From Mucor racemosus (Eukaryota > Mucoromycota > Mucoromycetes > Mucorales > Mucoraceae), in contig JAPEHQ010000002.1 in NCBI GenBank assembly GCA_027405735.1, positions 3,670,501 to 3,734,500 of the forward strand: a stretch of 64,000 nucleotides of DNA, in the 5' to 3' direction. A program made the position numbers and the translations under genes. The notes beneath the pieces were generated by a model. The model did no database searches. It saw only the letters and a program-made list of their open reading frames with translations, and was not told where the DNA came from. Below are positions 24,474 to 35,237 of the stretch, in pieces. Each line of letters opens with the position of its first letter. The first letter of the stretch is position 1.

Positions 24474-25456
24474 TTATTTGATCGACCTTCTGCAAAACGT
24501 ATCATCACAGGTGTACCAGCTGGAATGTTTTCTATTATGTAATGTTTTTGATTGAACTTTTTTGCGATATAATTTAGCTAATTCATTTGTTCTTTGTTGG
24601 ATAGCAGGAAAGACAATATCATTTATAGTTTCAGCGCGTTTTTGCAATTCTTCAAGTGTCAAAGCTTTCCTGTTGTTTCTATTTATTTTTTTAGGGTCCA
24701 AATTTACTTGTCTAGCAAACATCAAGCTAAAAGGAGTACTTGCTGTACGGTCTCGGACTTTCATATTGATTGCTAGTTGAACAATAGGCAAACGATTATC
24801 CCAGTTTTTGGTATCGTTTCCACACATTTTCCTCAACGTTCCGGAAACAGTTTTCACAGCGTTTTCACTGTGGCCATTTCCTTGTGCGTAATAAGGAGTG
24901 CTTTGGATCATTCCAATGTTCAATTTTTTGTAAATATATTCAGATAAATTTGATTTAAATTCTTTTCCATTATCAGATAAAGTAACATTTACTGCCAAGC
25001 CGTAATCCCCGTACACTGAATTCAACAGATTAGCGATGGTATCACTTTGTTTATTGGGTGCAGGGCGAGCAATAATGTATTTTGTACAAATGTCAACAAC
25101 CACAAGGATATAACAATTCCCTTTTTCAGTTACAGGTAAAGGCCCAATCATATCCATGCTGATAAAATCAAATGGTTCGTATGATACAACACTTCTTGCA
25201 GGATTAAACCCTTTTTTTGCAATGTTATGTAATTGACACTCCTTACAGGACATCAAAATTTCTTTGGCATCATTATAGATGGTATTCCAATGAAGACCAT
25301 GATAAGTGTGGATATGTTTTACAACAGCTGCAATACCAAAATGACCAATTTTATGGGCATCATGGATTATCTTTTTACGATCATTTTCAGGAGGGCAGAC
25401 ATAATCAGTTGTGGTTTCTTTGAATTTCTTACTACCGATTTTGACTGCAAGTACAT
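24474..25456 (-). pseudogene. Retrotransposon integrase core, frame-disrupted
   Basis: Reading from 25456 in a frame shifted against the Gag-Pol frame gives an HHCC zinc domain (HDAHKIGHFG, then CKEC at about 25240). This continues into the DDE core: first Asp in SMDMIGPL, second in LSDNGKEF, Glu in GHSENAVKT. The frame breaks near 24545. Integrase inserts the cDNA into the host chromosome. Confidence 0.88.
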
Positions 25457-28400
25457 TTAGGTCATCATCTTTGGAATAAATCTTTTTTGTTTTACAATTA
25501 GATTTTCTTTTGCTCTTCTCAAGAGGATTATTTTTTCTAATTTCTTGATTTGTTGAGCGTATTCATCAGCAAGCTCTTCATCTTCGGTTATGGCAGGGTA
25601 CAATCTCGATAAGCGATCAGCAAGAATATTTTCCATGCCTTTTATATGAGCTACTGAGAGATTGTATTCACCCAATATTTCCAAATAACCTTGGAGGGTA
25701 CTATTTAATGTAGATGATGTGAACAGATAGGTAAGGGCTAAATGATCACAGAGTACAGTTATATTGTTATGACCCCATAAAAGAGGTTTATATTTTTGGA
25801 AGCCAAATACTATGGCAGCAGTTTCTCTTCTATTTGTAGACCAATTTCTTTCGGCACTATTCAAAGATCTGCTCACAAATGCAACATGTTTAATACGACC
25901 AAATTCATCCTTTTGAAATAGACATGCAGATATTCCTAGTATACTAGCATCAGTTTGCATATAATATGGTTGTGATGGATCAGGCGCATAAAGGATTTGG
26001 TTAGACATGAGTATTTGTTTAATTCTTTGTAGTCTATCAGTGTGCAATTGGGTCCATTTTCCCGCGATATTTTTCTCATTTCGTAGACTATCAATAGGAG
26101 CGGATATCTTAGATAGCATTGGACAATAGCTTCTTAAATGGCTTATAATACCCATAAGGCTACGTACTTGCTTTGTTGTTTTTGGTATTTCCCAAGAATC
26201 GATATTTGACAATCGTTTCGTATCAATCTTGGTTACATTTTTGCTAATAATGAAGCCCAACAAATATACACTTGTTTGGAAGAACGAACATTTATCAATG
26301 TTGATTCTCAAGTTTACTTTGGTTAAACGATTTATTACCAGTTTGAGCATCAACGAACTTGAAGTTGAGTCTATTCCCCAAACTACGATATCGTCCAAAT
26401 AATGAGAAATTCCAGCTTGAAATTCATCATCAATCCGACGAATATCTTTGTTTTGTTGGATATACAAATTCTTTAATTCAGTTTTAAATTCTTGTTCAAT
26501 ACCATCAAACAAAACACTCATTGTATAAACAAACTGGCTTACAAGGAATTTTAATCCGAATGGGGCACGACACCATTGGTAAGTCAGGTTGTTATAGCTA
26601 AAAATGAGACAACGTCTTGATTCAGGTGATACAGGGTACGCAAAGTATGCCTGTTTTAGATCCAGAACACTTATTACATTAGCATGACCAGCTACTTTAC
26701 TAAAGATTTCATCAATTTTTGGTACAGCATAGTTTTCATGACAATCTTTATCAGAAATAGCAGCATTAATCCTTCTTAAATCACAACAGATTCGAAGTTT
26801 AGTTGTTTTTCCTGTTAGTGGATCACGTTTTGGAACAGCTAATAAAGGTGAATGGAAGGTGGGATCAGGTTTTGTGCGTTCAACAATGCCATCTTTTAAC
26901 CACTGTTCAAGCTGTATTTTTATTTCTGCATCTGCATTCACAGCAAGCGGATATTGACGAACGAAACAATCACTAGGATCTGATATTTTGATTTTTACGA
27001 CTGATTCTGGCATGGTACATGCTGCATCACTAGGAATTGCCATGTTTCTATCCAAAGCTGGTTGAATATGATTTAACAATTCTTTCCTTTCGCTTGGTGT
27101 ACCATAATCAGCTTTTTCTGGGTTGTATATATTTCCATTATCATGGTTTATGTCTTCAAATTGCTTTAATTCATTGTCTCTTTCTGAATCAGGGAATTTA
27201 AATGCTACACCTTGGAGATAAATGTTCATTTTTGGCAAAATATCGATACCAAGTAGCACGTCAAATTCAGTAGACAATTCATCATTAAATTCAATGACTT
27301 CAAATACATGAGTAAATTTGATGTTATTAGTATATGTAACTTCCATTGGTTCTGTTTTGCCAATTCTTTTTACAGTACTATTTTTATTATCATCATTTAC
27401 AGACAAAAAATTAAGATAACCAGTTGTTTTATATGTTTGAATATTTGAGAATTCTTTATTTAATATATTTTTGTTAATAAAACTAATGTCGGCACCCGGG
27501 TCAACTTTACCGATAATTCTTCTATTGTTTAATAGGAGTGGGGTGATTAGTTTCATATTGTTTTTGTTTTCATTTTTAGTCTTTTTTGACTTACAGATAT
27601 GAGTATCATTTTCATATACTTCTTTCAAGGCTTGGGCCATCAAATCAGTTTCATTTTCTTCTTTCATGTTATCAGAAGTTGAAACAGATAATACATTAAC
27701 ACCACTAGATGGTACCTTTTGTCGTTTTGCAATACGATATTCTTCGCAAGTGTGTCCATGCTTCCAAGGGCGGCCACAATGACGACAGGGTGTTGAGTTC
27801 TTGGTGGCTTTATAAGGTAAGTTACGATCACCTAGCATTCTTGCCTTAGGTAGAGTAGGTACAGCAGATGAGTTGACAGTAGGAGGACCAGAGGACCCAG
27901 ATGACAACTTGTCAACAGAAGCAAACTTTCTTTTTGTAGAATCACTTTTAGAGCCAAACCAAGAATGGGGAGTCTTTTCACCGAGAAGATCAATAGCAGC
28001 ATTATGTATTTCACTAGTTGTCCAGGCCTGTCTCTTGGTGTTGGATAGCAATACGGTACAAATGTTTAACTGCCATTCTTCAGGTAAAGAGAGAAGAAAA
28101 ATATCACCAATGGTTAGATCATCACGATTGTAACCGGCTTCACCAACAGTACGAAAGAAACGATTAGAATATTCATCAACGGACTCATTGAAACCAATCT
28201 CCATGTTCATAACAGCACGTCTTTTGTGAATTCTTGAAACAACGGTACCAAATTTCTTGCTAAAGACCAACTTAACATCATGCCATTTATCAGATTTCAA
28301 AACTACAGTTTTCATCCAATCATCCAATTCATAGGACAAAGTGAGTGGAATGTATTTCCGCCATACATTTTCAATATCTTGACCAGAAGAGTACACTATC

Positions 28401-28987
28401 TTTTCAAATTCGGACAGAAAATGATCCACTGATTTATAGGCGTCTTCATTTGGAAAAGGTTTAGCTTTATTATCTTCCAACTGAAATTTTGGAAGATCCC
28501 TTTTTGAGATTTTTAAACCAGAAGATGATGAGTTAACAGAGACCTTGGTAGTGGTAGCAGCAGCAGCAGCAGAAGCAACCTTAAGACCGTCAGAAAGGGT
28601 TTTGACATGCTTGTCCAAGTTAGCTACAGTATCACGTAGTTTATCCGCTTCATTATCATCAACATTTGGATCACATAGAGCTTTCAAATATGCAGTTTGT
28701 GCATTTTCCTTCTTGAGAAAAACCTTTTTTAGTACTTCGGTTAATGTTGGAGACTTGGTAACAGGATGGGGTGGAGCAGCTTCAGGTGTTTTGTCTTCAG
28801 CTTTTTCTTCACCTTCTTCAATGGTAGCAGCAGGGGATTCAGCAATATTCATGTCATTTAATCTTTTGGTAGTAATGGGTAAGTTTTCCATTTCAATATC
28901 CTCTTCAGGGATAGTAGATGGCAACGCATCTTCAGGTTCAGGAGACGAGAGAGGAGAACTACCAGTAGAGAGTATAGAGGTTGACAT
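25457..28987 (-). CDS. Gag-Pol polyprotein of gypsy element (Gag, protease, RT, RNase H)
   Basis: 1176 codons from ATG at 28987. Acidic N-terminus; a retrotransposon Gag domain (VDHFLSEFEKIV through LLSLPEEW); a zinc-knuckle-like CRHCGRPWKHGHTC with unusual spacing; an aspartic protease-like IIGKVDPGADISFI; reverse transcriptase (LRICCDLRRIN, SVLDLKQAYFAYPV and the active-site YLDDIVVWG); and RNase H (MQTDASILGISACLF, RRETAAIVFG). Gag and Pol share one frame. The frame ends prematurely at 25457 in an A-rich tract just before the integrase. Upstream codons in the LTR extend the open frame but precede the transcript start. Confidence 0.9.
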   Translation of the reverse strand: MSTSILSTGSSPLSSPEPEDALPSTIPEEDIEMENLPITTKRLNDMNIAESPAATIEEGEEKAEDKTPEAAPPHPVTKSPTLTEVLKKVFLKKENAQTAYLKALCDPNVDDNEADKLRDTVANLDKHVKTLSDGLKVASAAAAATTTKVSVNSSSSGLKISKRDLPKFQLEDNKAKPFPNEDAYKSVDHFLSEFEKIVYSSGQDIENVWRKYIPLTLSYELDDWMKTVVLKSDKWHDVKLVFSKKFGTVVSRIHKRRAVMNMEIGFNESVDEYSNRFFRTVGEAGYNRDDLTIGDIFLLSLPEEWQLNICTVLLSNTKRQAWTTSEIHNAAIDLLGEKTPHSWFGSKSDSTKRKFASVDKLSSGSSGPPTVNSSAVPTLPKARMLGDRNLPYKATKNSTPCRHCGRPWKHGHTCEEYRIAKRQKVPSSGVNVLSVSTSDNMKEENETDLMAQALKEVYENDTHICKSKKTKNENKNNMKLITPLLLNNRRIIGKVDPGADISFINKNILNKEFSNIQTYKTTGYLNFLSVNDDNKNSTVKRIGKTEPMEVTYTNNIKFTHVFEVIEFNDELSTEFDVLLGIDILPKMNIYLQGVAFKFPDSERDNELKQFEDINHDNGNIYNPEKADYGTPSERKELLNHIQPALDRNMAIPSDAACTMPESVVKIKISDPSDCFVRQYPLAVNADAEIKIQLEQWLKDGIVERTKPDPTFHSPLLAVPKRDPLTGKTTKLRICCDLRRINAAISDKDCHENYAVPKIDEIFSKVAGHANVISVLDLKQAYFAYPVSPESRRCLIFSYNNLTYQWCRAPFGLKFLVSQFVYTMSVLFDGIEQEFKTELKNLYIQQNKDIRRIDDEFQAGISHYLDDIVVWGIDSTSSSLMLKLVINRLTKVNLRINIDKCSFFQTSVYLLGFIISKNVTKIDTKRLSNIDSWEIPKTTKQVRSLMGIISHLRSYCPMLSKISAPIDSLRNEKNIAGKWTQLHTDRLQRIKQILMSNQILYAPDPSQPYYMQTDASILGISACLFQKDEFGRIKHVAFVSRSLNSAERNWSTNRRETAAIVFGFQKYKPLLWGHNNITVLCDHLALTYLFTSSTLNSTLQGYLEILGEYNLSVAHIKGMENILADRLSRLYPAITEDEELADEYAQQIKKLEKIILLRRAKENLIVKQKRFIPKMMT

Positions 28988-29026
28988 AATAAAAAAAATC
29001 AATGATTTGATTGTAACAGTAAAAAA

Positions 29027-29509
29027 TGCAGTAAAATATGGGTGTAAAAAGCGATAAAGAATACTGTTAAAATCCTTCTTTATTAAAATATGGATAATGT
29101 GCAATAAAATGGTTATTCTACGTCTCTATTTATATTATTTGGTGATTATTTACTATCTTGCAATTGCATTGCAATTGTCAACGATTCCATTAATTTTGAG
29201 TATAAATGTTGGGTTGTTTGGTTATTGATTTGGTGGATCAAGAACGGTGTTTTAAATATAGTTTGTCAATCATGCTTTCAGAACAGCCCTTACTTGTTCT
29301 ACTTGATAAGCATGTACTTTTTGTATCTTTTATTTAGGATATCCCACATTACTTTAGTATTTTAGCATCTCTTATTTGAGTATTATACCCTTGCTATCTT
29401 TATGCAATTGTCTATTTACTATATAGTCTTATCTTTGATAGCATGGTTTCAAATGAGATGACATTTAATTTAGGTATTTTATGATGGGAATCTAGCTTAG
29501 TTCACTTCA
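29027..29509 (-). repeat. 5' LTR of the gypsy element (483 bp)
   Basis: Identical by eye to 23155-23637. The ATG of Gag-Pol lies 40 bases inside the element from this LTR. Confidence 0.93.
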
Positions 29510-29951
29510 GATCTATTTCAATCCATAAATTACTATCAAACAGATCCAATGGTTCAATAGTGCCTTAAATTACATCACAGGATCTCAATGTCAAATCAAT
29601 ATAAAAGGCCATACTTTTACATCTAAATAAACGATATCTTGTTTTTATTATACAGTTGAAGAACTGATTAATTACTCATTCTTTTATAATTGTATTCTTT
29701 TTTAAGTACTATTTATCAATCCTGAAAATATACGACAAATATCCTCGAAAACCGACACATTTCAGTCAATGTAAAAGCAGCATTACAGCGCCTGAACTAT
29801 AAGCTACGCAAAATAGGCAATATCTGTTAATTAATAGAAACATAAATTTTCTACCAGAAAACCGTCTGTCATATCATACATTCCTTAAAAAATCACAAAA
29901 ACGAGTCCGTAGAGCGACACCATAATTGAGTATAGCAAGGTCGAACGGCTA

Positions 29952-30133
29952 TGTTATATCAGAATCTAGATATAGCGCTACAGTAGTCGTAGTATTATCA
30001 GGACATTGTTATTGTTACACTATTAATAGCTGTTGTATCACTTGATAATCTCTTTTATATATAATCTCATTCTCTACATTGAATAAAACCCACCTTTTAC
30101 TCTTGTCTAATTCTTATTAGTTTTGGTAAAGCA
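29952..30133 (+). mobile_element. Solo LTR L1 in palindrome right arm, TSD GGCTA
   Basis: Mirror of 21638-21819. GGCTA at 29947-29951 and 30134-30138. Confidence 0.85.
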
Positions 30134-30875
30134 GGCTAAGTCTCTTATACTATGGTACATACAGTATCTAAGTTTTAAATAAAAATGCGTTTTTTTAACT
30201 TTTCTTATATTTAATCACGTACGGTCTGAAAATTCAGTTTTTGTAGCGGACATTTTCGGTGCCCATTTTACCCTTACCAACACTCATGATTTTGATCAAA
30301 AAACAGAAAAATCAAATTTTGATATCAAAATCAACGTTTAAATGTATTACAATGTGAGAGAAAATTGTAGCCATGACTAATAAAAATTTTATAAAAGCTT
30401 AATATTAAATGTTATGTAATGAAATTTTGTACTTTTGTCCAAAAAACGGTTTTTTGTTTAAAGGATTTTTATGTAATGTTTTGCAATAAAAATATTTATT
30501 GTTTTTTATTGAGCAAATAGAGCGCTAAATTTTGTATATGTGTATATTTTTTGTTTTTGTAATTGGTAGTATAATTAACTCTAGATTTGCAAAATCAGAA
30601 AAAAAAAATTAAAAAATGTCAAAATTGATGATCTGGACAAGAATAATTTTTGAAATTAATATTCCGTCTATAAGCCTAGTAAATCTTAAAAATAAGAGAT
30701 TTTATAATACTTGAGAACTTTTTCAAGAATTTACGATGCTGTACCCACTTGATTCAAGCCTATTACTGCAAAAATTTATACATGCTAATATCGTGTGGTA
30801 GTTTATTTGATGATAATATAGTCTTACTTTATAATTATTGCGTTAGAGGTGATTTACATTGAGTTTTAGTCTTAC

Positions 30876-31130
30876 TTCTCCAATATCATAAACATAAACA
30901 TGGCTATCACTAGAACCTATTGCCGCCTTTTTACCCTTTTTGTTCCAAGCCAATTTATTCTATTCTTTACCAGAACCAACTTAGGTAGTATTTATGAATG
31001 GTTCCTCGGTATTTGCATTCAAATTCCATAAATTAAATTGACTGGTTCCATCTACTACAGTGGTATCAAAAAACGTATCATCAGCCTGCTTTATGATAAA
31101 TGTCGATCTAAAATCAGAAACATCCCATTG
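30876..31130 (-). pseudogene. Dynein intermediate chain-like WD40 gene fragment, copy B
   Basis: Minus-strand reading gives QWDVSDFRSTFIIKQ, VVDGTSQFNLWNLN, then NKLAWNKKGKK and SDSHVYVYDIGE, ending at a splice-donor-like GTAAG. Two in-frame stops (TAA before VGSGK, TAG before NKLAW). VDGT..(F/L).LWNLN..TE and VYDIGE are hallmarks of cytoplasmic dynein intermediate chain WD repeats. A further possible exon (VVFVSGFLKGF) lies at about 31225-31310. The same two stops occur in copy C. Confidence 0.6.
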
Positions 31131-31850
31131 TTATTGTTATAAGCTTTAAAAAGCTTGATGTTTAATAATACAGTAATTAAATAAAAAACAAGATGATACT
31201 AATAATAGCATATGATGAGTACTTAACATCTAAGTAAGTTTGATGAAGTATGCTTTTAAACCCTTTTAAAAATCCTGAGACAAACACGACATCTTGGTTC
31301 TGTAATTTCTATCCATCAAAATGTTGCAATTTCCACTACACAATGAATGCACCTTTTATCAATCTTGATATCGATATCTCGATGTACATTGGGTATCAGT
31401 TTTTTACCAGTTGCATTTTCTTTGATTCATTAATGTTCAGTCATACTGAACGATGATTTGTAATAGCATTGTAAAAAAAAAAGAATAAACGCTTCAAGAG
31501 TTTTCTGCATGTCAAATTATGCGATTTAATAGCAATGATTGCACTTAACTATGATTTTTGAACCTGTTGATGTTAATCAGAATAATTGGTACTTGCATTC
31601 AAAAGTAAGCTTTACTTTATACATTTATATTTACCCATTTAATAAATGACATTGCATTTATTATTATCCGTTATATCAACCAACCAGCATCTTGATTCAA
31701 TACATTTATCAATTAAATGCCTAAATTACACTTGAGCCACCAGGTATCGCCACAAAAAATTTTGTACAGGTCGATGAAGCATCACAATTTGGATTATTTT
31801 TTTGTGTTCATAGATTTAAGCTCTCTCACCACACCACATTCATAGATCTC

Positions 31851-33463
31851 TGCATGGACCATATCTCTATCTATGCAATTTAACCGAAATACATTGAACG
31901 CCAATATTGTACTTGATAAAACTTCTTACTACTTTATTGCGAGTCAACACAACTAATTCGATGCTAGTTTAGCATCAGAAGTTGAATCAGATAAATTTGA
32001 GATTAGACAACCCCTTTTAATAATTTTGCATAATATCATGATGAGGTAATCAGTGGACCGTTATTATAGTCACGCTAATCAATCAAGGATGGTGAGTTAA
32101 CTCTAATAGATGAACAAGTCGATTAGCAGTATAAACGAAATATTAAAATCAAATAAAGCAATTGAATGAGCAAGAGATGATAAAACATGTAAATTAATAT
32201 GAAATGTCAAAAGATATAATCGATTCAATGCTGATCTATCGGACAAATATAATATACAATTTGTATATAAATAGAGCAGATTGTTGATATTAAATAAAGA
32301 CTCCTTCAGTCTTTGTGTGTGATTTAATTTAACAAGTTCCTTTATGCTTTTTTTTTTTTTTTTTTGCATTATTATTTATTTTAAATCTTGTACAATTCGC
32401 TAAATCATCGTTGATAAAATGAATGCAAAAATGCATCCTATTACCGACTATCTACATTTTATTTTGCCATATATTTGAGTATCTACATGATATTAAGCTT
32501 AACAATTGATCATATATATATACGCTTTATGAAGAATTTTTCACATTATTTCATATTTTCGCCATATTTTACACGGCAATTTTAAAGGATTTTTACATGA
32601 TATTCAGCAAAGTACATTTTGGGTTATAATACGTTGAAAATCATACACATTTTTTATTTACACATTCGTATTACGAATCGCTTTGTAAGTCCTTATCAAA
32701 TTATTCCATTTTCAAACCTTCGATCCTATGTATGAGTACAGTACTTATGAAGCGAGGATTTTTATTATTATCTTGATGCTGCAGCTTGTTTCTTAATCCT
32801 TGAGATATTCTCTTCTGATTCTTCACACTTGAATAGTAAAAATCAATATCAGTTATTTAAACAGTTTTAATATAGTCCAAAATACATAATAAAGGATAAA
32901 AACAGCTTGAAATGTTATATGCAATATCTCAAGTATATACTCGTATTTTTTAAATTTAATGTTACAAACAAAAAATGGGATTAGATTTCATTTCAAAACC
33001 TGACCATGTTAAATTTTATCTCCTGTGGTAAACCAATTTTGATGTACCGTATTTCTCGATATTCAAGTACTCATCATACTATAAATTAAATAAAAACAGC
33101 CTTGTGCTTTGATTTTAAATTTACTATCATATGCCCCCAAATGCTCAAAATAGAATACCAACATGCATTCACGAGCTTATTTACAAATAGTAGTGATAGC
33201 CAAGCATACATTATGATGTAAAGGACAAATTTATCAACAAGGTATAAACCCGGTTGGGTCGTGATACAGATTACATACAAGGAAAGCTTATATAAAAAGG
33301 ATTGGATAAATTAGGTAAATATGTTTAGTTTTGAGCAACTTGAATTATTCTTAAAAATAACATACTATGAATGTAATGTTTCAGGGATATACCTCGTTCC
33401 CAACATGTTGTAGTAGCACTCAAATATTGTGTCAATCTACAAAATGCATGATTACGATGATAA
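31851..33463. other. Gene-free stretch with one LTR-like repeat
   Basis: No supported gene. 32190-32400 resembles 61050-61270 (about 210 bases, TATA-like GTATATAAATAG and AATAAAGA signals; a T tract at 32350-32365), a probable old LTR. The remainder is AT-rich and unrecognised. Confidence 0.45.
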
Positions 33464-33604
33464 TTAACGAGCCCAACGTTTCACAAAAATGACTTGGTTA
33501 AACGTGGAATTTCTACTCAATTTCTGGGGATGTACAACAGTGGTCGCAAACAAAGCACAGATCAACAGCATGGTACAAAAACCCAATTTTACAAAAAAAG
33601 CCAT
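33464..33604 (-). CDS. Possible 46-residue secreted peptide
   Basis: From the ATG at 33604 the frame encodes MAFFVKLGFCTMLLICALFA, a convincing signal peptide, then a short basic tail ending KRWAR. The longer frame to 33718 has a Met far upstream without signal character. No family recognised. It could also be the first exon of a longer gene. It lies about 160 bases beyond the stop of the Ish1-like gene on the same strand. Confidence 0.35.
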   Translation of the reverse strand: MAFFVKLGFCTMLLICALFATTVVHPQKLSRNSTFNQVIFVKRWAR

Positions 33605-33761
33605 TTTAAAATGGTCATTTGAAATGCAATAAAACAAGCAAAAATTGGGGGAGGGGGAGTAGGAGAGATTAAGAGACGCTACATGTTGGGCCATAAAACT
33701 TGGGCATGTAACACACAAAAATCACAAATTGTCAAATTATTAAGCACTGTTTATTTTTTAA

Positions 33762-35237
33762 TTAATTAACAAGAGTTCTCCAAGACTCCAAATGACGTTT
33801 CAGTCTATGAACATTTTGATCAATTTGACTAGGCGTTTGTACCTTTAAACCATCCAAATAACGCTTAATAGCAATAGTAGCTTCATCAGTTTTACCTTTT
33901 ACAGAAGTTTTTTGGTTTTTAAATGTTTTTTCGAGATAGTTTTGAATCCAATCAATGTGAGCTTCTGTATAACCTAATTTACGATAAGCATCGTGTTCCT
34001 TTTTTCTCCAGAAATGGCCGAATGAATCCTTCAAATCACTGGGATCAAAATCATTGATTTTGTTTGTAGCATAAGCAGCAGCACCAGATGCTTTGGAAAG
34101 AGCAGAGTGAATAGTGCGAGAATGAGCCATTGATTTTGATGAAGAACTCCAATCACTAGAGAGAGAACTAGCGACAGATTTAACAGAAGCAGTAGCTTTT
34201 TTGGCTGCATATTTAGGTTTCTTTAGATTTCGTAAACTGAATATTTTTTCAACATGTGCTTGACACGATCTCAAAAAAGACTTGATTTGATACCAAACAT
34301 CTTCACAACCATATTTTACTTTTTCAAACCAGTTTTTGACGTGATCTTTTGCTTGACCTGTATATTCGAGACCAAATATTTTATAGCCATGTACATCACG
34401 ATTGATGGAATCAATTATCTTGTCCAATTGGTCTTTCTTGAGTTGAGTTTGTTTTGAAATAGATCGAGAAAGGTTATCAAGCCAAGCTTTATTACCGACA
34501 AGATGAATATCAGTATTTGAGATGCTATTACGAATTTGTTCGCCAACAACTTTTGCTTGTTCTTTTGTAAGACCCCCAACATGAGAAGTATGATCCATAA
34601 CTGATTGAATCCAATGATTAAAAGAAGCAGCACCGTCATCAACAATGCTTGATTTACCAGAAATAACGCGTTGAAACCAAGAAGGTTGTTGATAATAAGA
34701 TTCAACTGCTTGATATGCCTTTTCCCATTGTTCTTCAGTTAATAATTTTTGTCTAACAGCTTTATTATGAGCCTTGTCTAAAATGGCCTTGACGCGTTCC
34801 TTTGATAGTTGACCCTTTAATTCTAATTGACGTAATTGATGCTTCAAATCTGTTGTAAAACCATCAATATCATTCTTTGCCAAATGCGTATTCTTGCTCA
34901 AGGTATCTGTAAAACCAAAGAGGATTTGATCTACATTTGTACCCAAAAAATACTTTGCATTTGCAGTAGCAGCATCTTTGTAAGATTGAGCGATTTCACT
35001 CAGGGATTTGTGATCTGAAGATCTATCATATAATATCTTGTATTTATTAAAGTAAGTACCCAAATTATCTTTTGTCCATTCATTGACTTCTTCTGTTCGC
35101 ACTAGAATGCATTTTCAAAGATTGGTACACTATAAACTACGTTATTTTTCTAGTGTGTAATACATACCAATTGCAGAAGATTGTCTTGTGAATAATAGTA
35201 TAAATGTAGTTAATGTGAGTAATATTAAGAATTTCAT
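33762..35237 (-). CDS. Secretory-pathway protein with Ish1/Msc1-like repeats
   Basis: Exons 35168-35237 and 33762-35101 give 469 residues. Residues 1-22 (MKFLILLTLTTFILLFTRQS) are a signal peptide. The mature protein consists of helical repeats such as EEVNEWTKDNLGTYFNKY, AKVVGEQIRNSIS, LGYTEAHIDWIQNYLEKTF and IKRYLDGLKVQTP, with a W..(x)L..(x)L pattern and a Ser/Ala-rich linker near residue 320. This resembles the fungal Ish1/Msc1 stress and nuclear-envelope/ER family (PF10281-type repeats), but the similarity is at pattern level only. Alternative: an unrelated helical secreted protein. Confidence 0.55.

Larger units (their letters stand above)
23155..29509 (-). mobile_element. Ty3/gypsy LTR retrotransposon, chromovirus (6355 bp)
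   Basis: Two 483-base LTRs with TG...CA ends (TGCAGTAAAATAT...TTCACTTCA on the plus strand) flank a minus-strand coding region ordered Gag, protease, reverse transcriptase, RNase H, integrase, chromodomain, which is the Ty3/gypsy order. Flanks read GATCC (23150-23154) and GATCT (29510-29514); the intact sequence in the other palindrome arm reads GATCT, so the target duplication has one change on the left. A polypurine tract (GCGGGGAGG on the minus strand, about 23640-23650) abuts the 3' LTR. Reading frames carry three frameshifts. Confidence 0.95.
29510..31850 (+). repeat. R2 copy B: palindrome right arm plus extension
   Basis: 29510-30985 mirrors 20791-22253; 30986-31850 continues beyond the palindrome and is shared only with R2 copy C (to about 46110). 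It includes the L1 LTR and the fuller dynein-like fragment. R2 copy D at 58990-59730 shares only the middle part. Confidence 0.85.

Noticed and set aside
28545..29057. 170-codon open frame on the plus strand
   Set aside because: Antisense to the Gag start of the gypsy element; composition mirrors the Ser/Ala/Glu-rich Gag N-terminus.
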